A stretch of 64,000 bases of DNA from Atrina japonica (GCA_030159075.1 BROG01000138.1:966501-1030500); one strand, 5' to 3'. Shown: positions 1-14,200, counted from the stretch's first letter. Program-made: numbers and translations. Notes: generated from the letters alone by a model not told the origin.

Positions 1-205
1 AGTACCCACATATAAATAGTTAGACTAAGTTAATCAAGTGTCAAACATGGGTTTCTCAACCAATTTTCACAAAATATATAGGAATTTAAGAATTTTTATG
101 CCTGTGTATATCACTTTTTTGTTATTGTATATCAATCTAAGTAGTAAAAAATGGGAAAGAAATTTTGAGAAAAAAAAAACACAGCTAATGGCCCTTTATG
201 TTCAA
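1..205 (-). repeat. Dispersed repeat, inverted copy of the 22.3-kb repeat
   Basis: The stretch around 50-155 is the reverse complement, with scattered differences, of about 22,312-22,410. Shared words include CAGGCATAAAAATTC and GTGATATACACAGG when read on the minus strand. Similarity continues weakly to both sides. It is a short interspersed repeat of unknown class; no open reading frame was seen in either copy. Confidence 0.6.
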
Positions 206-2149
206 AATAATTTTTAGTAAATCTATAACAAACAGGAGAGTGTCAATAACAGAGTAATGCAGGGGTTAATATCATCAACGTATGGGGTTGGTAAAAGGCC
301 CCATTCCCAATGCAAAATCTGCTATTTTTTCCCAAGTTTGCGCAAAACATTCCTAATTATGCTCACCACGTGGTTCACATTCGGTATTAAACAATAAAAA
401 GTATAATTTAGTACAAGTATGAACTGCACTTCGAAGTCTTCAGATGAAAACTTCGTGTCAGTTAAATAAAAGAAGCTAAATGAATCACAAGTTTTGTCTT
501 TTTTCTTATGATTTAAATGACCAGTTACCTTTTTTTCCCAATTTGTCCCGTTGCGATGTAAAATTCCAAGTTGAAAGGGTACAGGACCCAGTCCCCAAAA
601 GGTCTGTTAATCCCTCTAATGATTAAATGCATTTCTTGACATTCTATAATTTTGAAATCAATGTGTATAAGCTAAAGCCGTTGTCAAGAATATTATAACT
701 CTATCTGGTTTTTGAGGAAATTGCTTCCCTTGTCCTCATCATAATCAGATATCACAAGATAAAAGGACTAATTATCATTTTAAAATAAATCTAACCTAAT
801 TTTGTTTTAGCCTTGTACCAAATTTGCACCTGAATCATACCTTGTTAAAAGGCATACAAGCTGTCAAAATTAAAATGAATTTTTTTTTTGTATGTACATG
901 TATCAAAATTTTCAAATATTAGATGTTTGTAATATTGAAATATTTTTGGAAGTCATGGATTAAAAAATAACTAGTTATAATGTCGTAATTTGTGTGACAT
1001 GAATATAATGGGGGAGTAAACAATGGAATCATCCATGGACCGAACTTAAGGAATATCAATTGTCGGCGTATTTCCTTCATTGTAGGCAATGCAAATGTTG
1101 AAACTTTTTGCGGTGATATATCTGTTTTAGATTTTTAATAAAAATTTAGGTCTATTCGTTGTATGTATATATTTATCAAAATGACAGCGTGTACTGTAGG
1201 CCTTTAACAATAGTACAATGAATAGCTGAAGACAGGTCACTTCAGACATTGGATTGCCGATTTTCTAAAGGTTTAAAACTGACCTATTAACCCTGTATTA
1301 GGTCACGCACTACCTACCTGTAGATTTAACCTTACAATACTATATAAATGTGTATGTTTATTTTTTAAACACAAGTAGCGTACTGCGTAGCTTTTCCCGA
1401 TTTGCGAATGACCTAAAATCGATTGTAAAGCAGCCCACAGAAACGAAGTGTCGGGGTGTGGTATTTAATTTATGATTATGTAAGTTTTTCTTTAACTTTA
1501 TCTAAATTTATTTGTATATTTCTAAATGTAAACATTTCAAATTCCGTAAGAATACATAAGCTAGGCAATAGCCCAGTATTAGACTGAATCAAAGGGAATG
1601 TGTGTAACATGGTATTATTTGAGAGATTTTGGCGTGTTGTGTGAAGGAGTCTTTTTATTGATAATTTTATATTTTTTCCTGTATGTTTGGTATCACATAT
1701 TATCCAAAGCATTCCATCGGTCGTTTCGTATTTCAAGAAACATGCTACCGAGATGTGGTGGAGACTCTACCCTATATTGTCATGCAAACATAATATTGCT
1801 CGATGAATATAAATATCTGCAGGTTTGTCAATGCAAGAATTACAGCATTTGCAAACGGAAATTTGATTTCACACTGTCAAAAATTGGACCACTGGAGTAT
1901 CTCAATGGTGTAATATACTACAACGCGGTCACCACTAGGGGTTGTAGGTTATCTCAACAGTGTATTCTACTACAACACCGTTCACCACTAGTACTAGGGT
2001 ATATCGACTGTATACACTACTTCACCACCCATTGACACCACTGGGAATACTTATGGTATCTCAACAGTGTCAACTACTACACCCGAAGTCACCAGCTAAG
2101 CAACTCGAGTATTGTTTGCAACAGTGTAAACCACTAGAGGGCACCGCAA
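206..2149. other. Non-coding, no gene seen
   Basis: No convincing coding sequence. The 145-codon open frame at 1598-2035 has no recognisable domain. From about 1,900 to 2,150 there are degenerate repeats around TATCTCAACAGTGT and CACCACTAG, which grade into the minisatellite that follows. Confidence 0.5.
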
Positions 2150-3110
2150 CAGTGTAAACAAATTTATCATCCTCTGACACCGCTAAAAACTATTTCAGCG
2201 CTCACTGCTGTATACAACTTTATCATCCTCTGACACCGCTAGAAACTACTTCAGCACTCACTCTTGTAAACAACTTTATCATCCTCTGACACCGCTAAAA
2301 ACTGTTTCAGACATCATTGCTGTAAACAACTTTATCATCCTCTGACACCGCTAGAAACTACTTCCGCACTCACTGTTGTAAACAAATTTATCATCCTCTG
2401 ACACCGCTAGAAACTAATTCAGCTCTCATTGATGTAAACAACTTTATCATACGCTGACCACTAAAATCTATTTCAGCGCTCACTGCTGTAAACAACTTTA
2501 TCATCTTCTGACATCGCTAGAAACTAATTCAGCACTCACGGTTGTAAACAACTTTATATTATCCTCTGAGACCGCTAGAAACTATTTCAGCGCTGAGTGT
2601 TGTAAACAACTTTATATCATCCTCTGACACCGCTACATACTACTGAAACATTCACTGTTGTAAACAACTTTATCATCCTCTGACACCGCTAGAAACTATG
2701 TCAGCGCTCACTGTTGTAAACAACTTTATCATCCTCTGACACCGCTAGAAACTACTTAAGCACTCTGTTGTAAACAACTTTACCATTCTCTGACACCCTC
2801 TAGAAATTACTTCAGCACCTACTGTTGTAAACAACTTTATCATCCTTTGACACCGCTAGAAACTACCCCAGTACTCACTGCTGTAAACAACATTATCATC
2901 TTCTGACACCGCTAGAAACTACTTCAGCACTTACTGCTGTAAACAACTTTATCATACTCTGACACCGCTAGAAACTACTTCAGTAGTCACTGTTGTAAAC
3001 AACTTTATCATACTCTAACACCGCTAGAAACCACTTCAGCACTCACGGCTGTAAACAAACTTTATCATACTTTTGACACCGTTAGAAACTACATCAGCAC
3101 TCATTGTTGA
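2150..3110. repeat. Minisatellite, about 57-bp unit, about 17 copies
   Basis: Head-to-tail units of 55-58 bp are built around CAACTTTATCATCCTCTGAC, CACCGCTAGAAACTACTTCA and GCACTCACTGTTGTAAA. Copies differ by substitutions and small indels and unit length is not constant, so this is an ordinary drifting minisatellite. No coding potential was seen. Confidence 0.9.
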
Positions 3111-3237
3111 CATTAGGACTTTTCGAGTTTTCTCACAATTTAAACTCCTTCAGAACCCTGTGGATAAATTTATTTATGAAGACTTAAGTATTGAGTCTTG
3201 TATGTGATCATATATATATTCTCCATATGACCTGTAT

Positions 3238-3905
3238 TTGGCAACTACATCTAATATTAACTGTAGATTATCATGTTTTACGTTACTTTGTCGTAAAAAT
3301 TGTGATATGTTCACTTATGTTCGTACAACTACATCAAATATTAACTGTAGATTATCATGTTTTACGTTACCTTGCCGTCCAAATTGTGATATGTTCAGTT
3401 ATGTTCGTACAACTACATCTAATATTAACTGTAGATTATCATGTTTTTACGTTACCTTGCCGTCCAAATTGTGATATGTTCAGTTATGTTCGTACAACTA
3501 CATCTAATATTAACTGTAGATTATCATGTTTTACGTTACATTGCCGTACAAATTGTGATATGTTCAGTTATGTTCGTACAACTACATCTAATATTAACTG
3601 TAGATTATCATGTTTTACGTTACATTGCCTTACAAATTGTGATATGTTCAGTTATGTTCGTACAACTACATCTAATAATAACTGTATATTATCATGTTTT
3701 ACTTTACCTTGCCGTACAAATTGTGATATGTTCAGTTATGTTCGTACAACTACATCTAATATTAACTGTAGATTATCATGTTTTACGTTACGTTGCCGTA
3801 CAAATTGTGATATGTTCAGTTTTGTTCGTACAACTACATCTAATATTAACTGTATATTATCATGTTTTTACGTTACGTTGCCGTACAAATTGGGATACGT
3901 TCTGT
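3238..3905. repeat. Minisatellite, 84-bp unit, 8 copies
   Basis: Eight copies start near 3241, 3325, 3409, 3494, 3578, 3662, 3746 and 3830. Each contains ACAACTACATCTAATATTAA and TTGTGATATGTTCAGTTATG. Because 84 is a multiple of three, forward frames stay open across the array and give repetitive open frames of 253, 186 and 78 codons. Single-base insertions near 3,447 and 3,867 switch frame, which argues against selection for a protein. I treat the open frames as by-products of the repeat. Confidence 0.9.
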
Positions 3906-5236
3906 TCACAAAGTTTTTGTTGCAACAGTTTGACATCAATCATGGACGATGATTTTTTATATAATATATATCCTGTTTACGTAACTATAATGCTAAAGTA
4001 ATAAACGTAATCTGTAGTTAATTATCCTAGATAAGACAGAAAAGAAAAGGACACGGACTTGTTGTGGTAAGGACTTCGCAAATTGAATACTGTTTGACGT
4101 GTTCCGTTTCTCTGATCACCATCTTACCCTTAAAATAATTAGTTTAGGTGCTGTCCTGATTTAATGTAATGCCATTAATACGGTACACGATTGATTTGTA
4201 CAATTAAAAATGGTCAAACAGAAACCCAAGTATTATACACACAAAAATACTCCACTGTGTTCCTATTGTTGCCGCTCTGGTGACGAGAAACACTAGAGTT
4301 CATTTTTTCCCTTTATAGTTTATAAACAACTTAAATACCTAGTGAATGTATTCATTTCCCCATGTAGCTTAAACGCATTAAAATTCAAACTATGTAGCTC
4401 TTCTTTTAAAATGACATAGAAGTCAGCTGATTGCCACACATCAAAAGAATTAATTATTGGTCGTCAGGTTGCACTTAGCATGTTCAAAAGTCTGCATTGC
4501 TGATGAAAAAATACCGAACTCCGCGTCTCCAGGGGTTTAATGTCATTCAAATATAACCGCTGTTAGCTTTCAGTGACATGGCTTTATGTTGACTATTGTA
4601 ATCATAGTCATTAAACTACATATGTGGAAACGTAACAATGAATAATTAACAATACATTTCATATCATGATCAACTGTTGAAAGCATTCTGAAAAGGGTAT
4701 GCCATGTTCGCTATTGAGTCGTGCAATATTGTGTATTTTAATTTGCATGGTGTGTTTAACCCCACAGTTGACAATATTGTTTGAACAGCAATTACCTGAA
4801 CTTCAAATTTTGTGAAGAAAATGTAGACAAACATCTGATCGCAAACTTGGTTTAAATTCTTCTAAATGGCACACGTTTCCTCTCTGCTGAAATGCAACAA
4901 TTGAAAATGTTGAAAAGGTTATATAGATACATTGAAGAATTGTAAGTACAAATAATTGTAAGACTTTTGGCCTGTTTTGGAAAACTTTTGTATTGTTAAT
5001 AATATTTATTGTTACAAGAAAAAGTAACATTTCAAACATCATAGTGAAATCAGTAAATATTCTAGATCATCATCATCATCATCATAATTTTTATTATTAA
5101 TTTTTTGTAACATCATTAATATTCTTCATATGAAATATAAAATGAAATACAGTTCTGTACCAGATAATTTTACTTTCGACAAGTTGCAGTATCCAACTTT
5201 TCCCCCCCAAAAAAACAAACACACAAACAAACAAAC

Positions 5237-5268
<32 letters not shown>

Positions 5269-5389
5269 AATTGAAACATTTTGTTCTAACCGTAATATTT
5301 TGTACAGAAAATATTCAATATGTACGTAAACCTTTAAATCTGCCATTTTGTATCTTATTCACCTTTATCATGTATTATAACTATAAGGG
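3906..5389. other. Non-coding, no gene seen
   Basis: AT-rich sequence with no supported gene. A short CAT repeat lies near 5,067-5,085 and an A/C-rich (ACAAA)n-like tract at about 5,205-5,275. Confidence 0.5.
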
Positions 5390-5610
5390 CCCTCCACACT
5401 CTAAGCAGCGTGGATTCGAATCCCACTGGTTCCGAAGCTGATTTTGTGGGAAAGTTTCGCAGTTTACTTACGGAAGGCCGATGATCACTTCATGAGTTAA
5501 TTGTAACTGGGTTCTACCCCATCCCACACACACCATCAAAAACTGACAACCACCATATAACTGAGAAAAAAATGGTTATTGTGACGTAACACATCAATTA
5601 ACAAACAAAA
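5390..5610 (+). repeat. tRNA-derived SINE, 5' part decayed
   Basis: A B-box-like word (GGATTCGAATCCCACTGGTT) is followed by a body with GGAAAGTTTCGCAGTTTACT, GCGGAAGG-like and CAACCACCATATAACTGA. The same body order occurs at 23,775-24,030 and in the tail of the element at 54,061-55,262, so these belong to one SINE family. Confidence 0.7.
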
Positions 5611-6440
5611 ATCCATGTACTTTGATATGAATTAAAGTAAAGTTCTGTTCTGTGGTGTATGTTTCTTCTAAATAAATCATAATATGGCAACTGCAGTAAC
5701 ACTTGTGCTAGAGGCCACCTGTGTATAACAAGATTGACTGTATTTGCATTTTAATGAATCCCATCATTTTCGGGCTTGTTTTAAAACAGGACCTAAAACT
5801 GAACGAAGTGAATACAATCTGACATGTAAAAGTTTTGATTTGCAGTTGAAATGGAACAGTTGCAACATGACTTATCTATGCCATACAGAGTTTTAAGTTA
5901 ACAGAATCAGAACGTATTGTATAACAAGTGACAATGTAATCTGTATTATGCATTGGACTCATTTTGATCGATGTGTAATTTTCCCAAAGTTAAACTTCAG
6001 AATTAAATACCGGACTTTATGACCGTTTTGATCGTCGATTAATTTATCTATACCATGACTAATTAATTTTGTAATACCCCGACATTCTCTTGACTGGCGT
6101 TGTAACAGGCGTAATATGACTCGACTGTTTAAACACCTACATATAGCAAGGCTAATCATTTATAATGCTATACTATTAATCAGTACCTAAATCAAAGATA
6201 TAAGAACTAGTTTGCACAGTTTTATTTAATCTGCGGTTTAAACATAAATCAAGAATGAATTTCAATTTGGACATTTGCCCCAATGTCCAGGGTGGTATGA
6301 ACAATGTAATAAGTATGCTCTCATTACTTATCTGTCAAGGTAAAACAGCAAATGAATAATTACTACAACCACTACACTGACCTATATGAGATTCTTCTGT
6401 TCAACGAGTGTTACCTGTGACTCAACATATGAACCATCAT

Positions 6441-6464
6441 ACAAGTATGACACATTTGACTTCT

Positions 6465-6523
<59 letters not shown>

Positions 6524-6543
6524 GAAGTCAAATGTGTCATACT

Positions 6544-6546
<3 letters not shown>
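6441..6546. repeat. (TA)n flanked by a perfect 27-bp inverted repeat
   Basis: ACAAGTATGACACATTTGAC and its continuation to 6467 recur as reverse complement at about 6519-6546, on either side of a (TA)n run that is itself self-complementary. The whole is a near-perfect palindrome of about 105 bp. Confidence 0.9.

Positions 6547-6604
<58 letters not shown>
6547..6604. repeat. (TA)n microsatellite
   Basis: Uninterrupted alternating TA directly downstream of the palindrome. The YIYIYI open frames across this region are artefacts of the dinucleotide repeat. Confidence 0.95.
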
Positions 6605-6606
<2 letters not shown>

Positions 6607-9600
6607 CCTCTTAATTTCATCTAGCCAAAATCTTAGAAAAAATGGATTCTCAATAAATATTTGAGGGAAAAAGTCCTAAAAACAAAATTTTCATAAAACA
6701 CAGTTTGACATGTCCTCATTTCTATTGAATTAGTATTTTCACACAATTTTTCACCATAACCAGTACATTTTCCCTCATTTTTGGAAATATTTTATACAAT
6801 TAACAGTGATTCTTGGTTTAACCTATGAAATCAAAAGGAATTTTTACATATAGAGAAAGGAAATTGTTTTGTGTTATGGATTGTTATGCAATAAACGGGA
6901 ATATACAATTATCATGTATGCAAATAAGTATTTTTATTTTAATTGTTTGTATAATCCGAGCTTTATTTCATTTATTTGTATATTCCTTTTTCAGTAAAAC
7001 TTAAACACCGTGCATCAATACTAAACTAAAATTATACGAATATTAAACGTAGATTTTTTTCAATACAATCCTAGTAATGTGAACTATACTGTTACATAAT
7101 ATTTTTATTGCATTTTCTAGCTCTACACTTTCGACACGTCTACCTTTATTTTCTCAACATTTTTATTTGTTCTTTAAATTATGATGTATATTTTCCTTTC
7201 TTCACTTAACTCGATAGTACGTTAACATTGACCTTTGACATTTACCTGTAAGGTATTCTTATTAATCATAGCTTTATGTGCTTGAAGCTAGGTATCTTTT
7301 ACTGCGATCGTCAACATAATGAGAGACATACTACAATAATCATATACACCAATGAATGTAAGTAATAAGAATCAATTTAACAAATACATTCATTTTACTT
7401 CTGTTTACAGCCTTTGTATTGGTTTATATTAGTAATGGTATTTTATCAATCATATAACTTAATATCCCATAAAAATGAAGGTAAATAGTACACAATCAAT
7501 TGTTTTCTGAAAAACATTGAATAATTCCAATGAAATTGATATGATCATTCAGTTATTTAGATGTTATTCAAAGCAATAGTATGTGTTGATGTTTAAAAAG
7601 ATTAAACACTTACAGGCCATTTTTTACAATTTGATATTTTTAAAAATATTTGATACGGGTTGTCTAGAAAAAGTTGATATGCAATAATTATTATTTTCAC
7701 ACTCATATCTCATGTCTTAACTAGCTTCATAGATTCAGGACATTACTCTTATGTGTGTATAGGGTACCAAATCGTGTGACACTGGTATTGGAATGCATCA
7801 ATATTCACACTTGATTTGACGGTCGTAACAAACAGTGCAATTGAAGTTGGTGCTTGAAAGTAAATCGATACACACCATACTAAGGCCTTATCTCTTACTT
7901 ACAACTCATTTAAACGTTTTCACAATTTTACATGGATTTTAGTCTTTGTACAAATATACCTTGGTCATCGATTTTGAATACAAATTTGCGAATAGCAATT
8001 TTTAACAAGTGCCTAGGATTTCGATTGACATTTCCGATGGTAGACTACGCATATATCTGAAATGAAATGGAATCTAAATGATGTGATTGAATACTGTTGT
8101 AGACTTCAATTAAGTTTAATGTCACGATTTGTATAATACAGTATCATACTTGAGTTAACCCACACCGACACAGGCTTGCTTTTCACGCTTAACGGTTACG
8201 ACATTTCATCTTCTATATATTTATACCTTTGGAGCTTTATAAATGACATGCATTTATACTTAAACGATTTGTGTACTGTATGCATCAAGTGTTTAACAGA
8301 CCACTTCGTCTTATTTATGTTTCCAGTGTGTCTCTTTCAAAAACAAGCATTTTGATATAAAATTCATTTACTGTAGCACAAGGATAGTTTGTTTAAATCC
8401 ATATATCTTGTGGCCTTTCTTTTGGCAGAGATACGACTTTATTTTTTTCTGGGATTTAAACAGATGAGTGACGTACCGAGGGCTAGACGTGTTTACTCAT
8501 TCCGTTATCCCTTCGAGTGCCTACGAAATTAAAATTTAAATGTTGTGTTTACCTTGCTTGAGTGAAAATGTTGGGACTGAACAAAAGGCTGGGGTAAACG
8601 TATACAGCAACAATCGACCCATCATGGCAGACGGGGTTAGATATAGATTCGGATTGTTAAACTAGAAATTTAAGTGACATACCGGGAAAGCCGTTACATT
8701 TTCCCAGCGATATTTGATTTTAAAAGTGCATTTCAAAACAGGTGTTTTATGAAAAAAAAGCATTTAAGAGGGGAATGGTTTCGCTGTCACAGGATCCCAT
8801 AAGTGACCAAGATAAAGTGCATTTTTGTCTACCGAGTTAGGAATTTAAAAAACCCGTGAACTGTATTTCATTTCGCTGAGTGTTGGAGAGACATATATTG
8901 TCAAATGTCTGACATTTTATGAATAGAAACATGCGCTACTTAGCCACAACACAGGAATGCACAAGAATTCGCTTGTTCGTCAGAACTGCAGTTTTCTAAC
9001 AAACTGTTCAACAGTGCAAAATTAAGATTAAGTAATCAAAACAGAAGCAAACAGCGTGGCGATATAACAACTGATACTGGGAAAGGAACGAATATTTTAA
9101 AAAGAAAGTTAAAAATCTTGTATCAGTGAGAAAATGTTCCACAATATACTGACTTTGGAAGTTTCTTACGTGTAAAGATTTATCTCATTTTCTCGACATA
9201 CCAACACAATGATTCGTTGTTAGGTTTGGTGTCGTCTTAAAATTTGTCCAGAAAAGGTGATTTACGTGATGGGCGATATTCCATCCAAATAGTGATCATT
9301 TGCTTCAATGTAGGAATGGAACAATCAATGTATATTAATAAGTATACGTGTGAACAGGTGCGTGTGGATGTTTCATTGAATTAAACATTAGTTTGGGATC
9401 GTATTTCATTTTCCATAGTAACTGATTGTCATGTACGTTCGTGATATTCGTGCAAAAATAACTGATTTTATATAAATTTTAACATATACCTTCTAGGTAA
9501 TATTTCTATAATCTGCAACTTGGGACTGTCATCAGGTGTATTCCAGGTGTACTAAACTTAATAATTGATATCGAGTTCGATGAAAATCGAAGACGTTGAC

Positions 9601-9733
9601 ATGATCGGATTTTGATGATTATGTATACAACATAGCACAAGAGACTTGAGCGAGTGTATTGTGTAAGAAAACATGAGATATATCGTGTAAACTGTATACA
9701 GATCTTTTCATCAATGTACACCTTAATCCCAGT
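6605..9733. other. Non-coding, upstream of the formin
   Basis: No coding sequence or repeat that I can name. It may contain the promoter and untranslated first exon(s) of the formin, but nothing in the sequence fixes a transcription start. Confidence 0.4.
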
Positions 9734-9868
9734 ATGTATGCTAATGGATACGAACGAAGGATTGATGGGTATAAAAATCAGCAGACAGAACGTCATCGCA
9801 ATGCTTATTATCAAAAATATGACAATAAAGTGTCGACACAAGCCGGGAAATATCTCGCGAGTTCACAG
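9734..9868 (+). CDS. Formin exon 1 (residues 1-45)
   Basis: Begins at ATG 9734, which directly follows a possible splice acceptor (CCTTAATCCCAG then T). Polar, Tyr/Arg/Gln-rich peptide starting MYANGYERRIDGYKNQQ. Ends at a CAG|GTAAAT donor in phase 0, which fits exon 2. It is a short exon with no domain, so this is the least certain part of the model. Confidence 0.65.
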
Positions 9869-11134
9869 GTAAATGCTAATCAGACTGTTTTAATTGCTTA
9901 CTTTCTTTTCTTTTTCATATCCCAACTTTTTGATCGCTCACTAATTTGTTCACATTGCTGACCTATGGTCAGTCCATTGGACAGTATATAATGATGTAAG
10001 ATACAGCTGTAGTTGACTATCTACGAGTTTATTCGTCACCTTTGTAACCTGGGTAACGTATGAAAAGGTGGAATAGAAATTAAACTTGTTTGTTGGAAAC
10101 AAATCGTCCTTGGGGCCTTTGTTTGACCGAGCATGATGTTCAGTGTAACCGTAAAGTGTGTCCATTTGTTTTCTAGGAGGGATCTGATGGTGTGTCCTGG
10201 TTTCATCTCAGTATAAAACAAAATGAATAATAAACTCGACCACATCTATCATGGTCTATGACCGATTTTATTCATTTCCCAAAATAAGCAGCTTTTGACA
10301 TGCACCGTCGCTTTTTTCGTCATTGTCTTCTATGTAATTTATATCGAAACACTCGGGAAAACCAGGATAACTCGATATGTATCACATGGTCATCTAACAC
10401 GCAAACGCGAAATCCTATCCGGATTTTTCATCGCTAACAAAATGGTCTGCATTTTGTTCTTTTGAATGGTCGACATTGAATGAAAACACAAGAAATCTAC
10501 ACAATTAATTTGTATAAATGCATTTACAATTTGTCTGTTATCTTGTCATTAAGCATTTCATTATATTGACATATAAATACCGTAAGGTCATTTTCCGTTA
10601 AATAGGGATTTGACTAAAAAGAAATTCAGTATGATAGAAATATTCAGATATAACATTAGAACCAGAGGTTTTATCAATAATTTTTTTTCTTGATGTGAAA
10701 AAAGATAGTTCTCATTGTTTTAGAAAAGGTATTGTAGCATTGTATCATGTTTGTCTTTTATATCATAATGTTTTGTTCTCTAGTGATGAAAAAAGCCATT
10801 TATTCATCAAACTGGATTTGACAGTTTATCTCCTTTCGCTGTCGATAATGTTGAGTTTTGCAACACGGAATCTGATAGCTTTAAAGACAGAAAAAGAGTG
10901 AATCCTCTAATTAACGATTTTATTTATTTCAAGTGTATTTCATCAATATAATTCATAACCTTACCTTTAAATAAAGATTACATATGATATTCAGCAGTTT
11001 CCACACTTTCATAACATCTGGTCTCATTTCTGTTTTTTCTAACGGTCTATATCCGTTATTCCCAGTGTTTGTATTTCGACTTCCGGATTCTGCTGCTGGT
11101 AATACTGATATCCATGCCTTTATTACTCATATTT

Positions 11135-11214
<80 letters not shown>

Positions 11215-14200
11215 CTTATTCAGGAACTGAACTAAAATTCATATTTTTCTCAATTCTAGATTGGTCGATGGAATCAACCACGCACTGATAAGCCAAGTGG
11301 TGCTTTTAAAGGGTCGTCTTTAGTAACAACGCTTATAGCACAGAATCCAATCCGTTTTAAAAATCGCATATCTGCCAAGCAGTTTGCTCAGAATCTATTT
11401 CGTGAAGGTAAAATCAGAGGTGTTTTTGCCGTTAAATCTTTCGAAGATTCTGACCAGCTTTACATCTGGCAGAATGAAAATGCGCCGAAAAACATACCAC
11501 GTGGTGTGATGTCCTCTTCCTCTACGGGAAGCAGAGGCAGAGAAACCAAACACAATTTTCATTCAACAGAAAAAGTGCAGTTTACACAAAACCAGAGAGA
11601 AGGTTCATCGGTTATCAATGCATTTTTCAAAGAACTGGAGAAGGACTTTCCCGAAACGAAGCGCGAGAATCCCAGTTTTGACAAATCTGGACACTTTGGT
11701 GCCGTGACACCTTGGTCATTACAACCGGTAAGCACAACATCAAGTGAAAGTTCTGTTGATGCTTTTCCACAGGCCTACACCAAATACAAAGATAAAACTA
11801 CGATAAGAAGTGTTAATTTTGTTCCCATGGCTGCGGTAAACAGAGACCACGATGCCATTCCAGAGGAATCATCGATAGATAGGATAGAAGGCAATTCATT
11901 GGAAATAGACATGGATATTCCACGAAGCTCTGAACCAATGTCTTCCCGTCGTTGGAACGAGTCACAGTATTGCTATTCAGACAATGAAAAACAACTTATA
12001 GAGGAAATGAAACGAATGAAAAGAGATCATAACGAGATTGTTAGAACTTACGAAGACAGGGTGAATAAACTTATGACAAAAATGCACGAATTAAGAGGAA
12101 TAGCCGAAATGTTAGAAAACTCCAGTACAAAATCCTCGCCGTATGGGATTTTACCTGGAAAAAATTCAATTTTAAATTTCTTAGGTAAGTAACCTCGCTG
12201 TCTCGCCAGACATCATTTTTTAGGGTAGAAAAATGAAAATAAACCTGTTTGTGTAGCAAGAGATCATTTACGTCTGGATGATCACAAAATCCGTAAAAAC
12301 TTGAAAAAGATAATGTCCCTGAGGCAGTGTTGTTTTAGTCTCTAAATCCTCTGTATTTTTCTTATCGACCTCAAAGTTTTCCATCTTAAAGTTTACACCG
12401 TATCATCCTGTCGACACGACCAAAACCTGTAACAAAATAATTTTGATTTTGAACAAAGGGGCGTTCCAAACGAGATATGTTAAAGGTTTTATAGCATTTT
12501 CCAGGTGAATTTCTAAATATTATTGATAAATAATGCATTTATTTGGAAGGTATATTGTTAAACTGCTATCTTTTTTACGTAATGTTGAGATGTCGTGATT
12601 CTGTTAAGCCTATATGAGTTAAATGTGTGAATGCCATTGTTCTAGATTTTGGATCACTACCCTCATTATGTTAAAACTCTGATCAAGTATTCGATAATTC
12701 CTACACAAACTTGAACATTGAATTCCTCTCATATCCACTTCTTGTCCTCTGTGATCAACACAATCTAGCAACCTAAAGACTTTAAATCAGCCTGCTTACT
12801 CTAATCACATGTTTAAATACGTCTGTCATTTTAGACCGAGAACAGAGACAGGAGGAGACGAAAATAGGACAAGGACTCCATGTCCCCCCACCTTTACCAC
12901 CGCGACCCGGACGAGACAACAGAGTATATCCCAACAAACCGATAGTCCGACCAATTATGAAAATGAAATTATTAGAATGGACAAGGATTATTCTTACAGA
13001 CACAAGTAAGTTTGAAGTAGATAATTATGTAATGGATAATTTATGACAAAAATATCATGTGGATAATATTTTTGTATACATGATAAGACATATCTTGTTT
13101 TAAAAGTGTTTGAATTAAAGGTAGGCGTTACAGGAAGTTTCCACTTTACAAATTTTATTGTATTTGAAAATTACAGAAGACAGGTGTAATTGTATGGTTC
13201 CTGACAAAACTCGACTTTAGTTCGTAAGTTTTGAATTCATTGCTTCCAAAGCTTTCATCGTTGTCTGACTTAATAACTTGTTGTTTCCTTTAAACATTTC
13301 TGGAATAGAACGAAAATTCTAAGGGGCAAAGAACTTTGCTGACAAACTTGTTGATAAGTTAATTATGGACCTGCCCTATCTTGTATGATATGTATATTTA
13401 AAAATTCTTTGAATGTTTGTTATGCAGTTAATTAAACTAATGTAGTTTATGAGTTTCAAACTTTCTCCAATTTACGATCCTGTAATTATGTATATACAAA
13501 TGTACATGAATTTAGCAAATGTTGGCTAAGCGGTAGACACATCATTTGAAGCAGATGATTCTAGGTTCAATCATGGACAGGACAGATCACATACATGTAC
13601 GTTACGGATAAAGTGGAGTCTTGCTATGACGTACCACTCTCTAAACTGACTAAAACTGGTCTGACTAGTGTGGTGGTTTCTTTAGTGGGGATCTTGACTT
13701 ATTCAATATAAATTAAAAATTTTACAAGATACTGAATACTATTATTAGTGGTTTTAATTGCGAGGTGATCCTGTAAGTGAAATGGTATTCGGGCAAGGTG
13801 TCATTGTATTTATTGCCTGTTATTTTCAAATAGGTATTTTGATATCAATGCTGATTAAGGAAATAGTTTGCAAGTCTGTCGGACGACTTTTGAAATTGAG
13901 GTTCCTTGTAGATAAAATTACACAGACTAGATTAATCGTTCCTACTTGTTACCATGCATATCCAGAATTAATCACATCTTTTATATCACTCGTTCACCAG
14001 GGTAAATTTAAGAATTCCTACGGAACCCCCCTTATAACTCCATTAATACATCCGTACTTCTTCATTACTGTATACAGGGTTATTTTATATTCGCCCAAAG
14101 TCTTATTATTAAAAATAAATGCATTTACCATTTTGAATTCGCCCAGTTTTGAATTCGCCCACTGATGATGAGGACGAAAGGGGCGAAAATAAAACGGGGG

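Noticed and set aside
3191..4001. Open frames of 253, 186 and 78 codons as a repeat-protein gene
   Set aside because: They are the same 84-bp satellite read in different frames; single-base insertions swap frames and there is no signal, fold or splice support.
6386..6664. YIYIYI open frames
   Set aside because: Product of (TA)n microsatellites; similar artefacts occur at 10,984-11,235 and 15,664-15,912.
13758..14165. 135-codon open frame in formin intron 3
   Set aside because: No recognisable domain, no splice or context support; falls in an intron with repeats.
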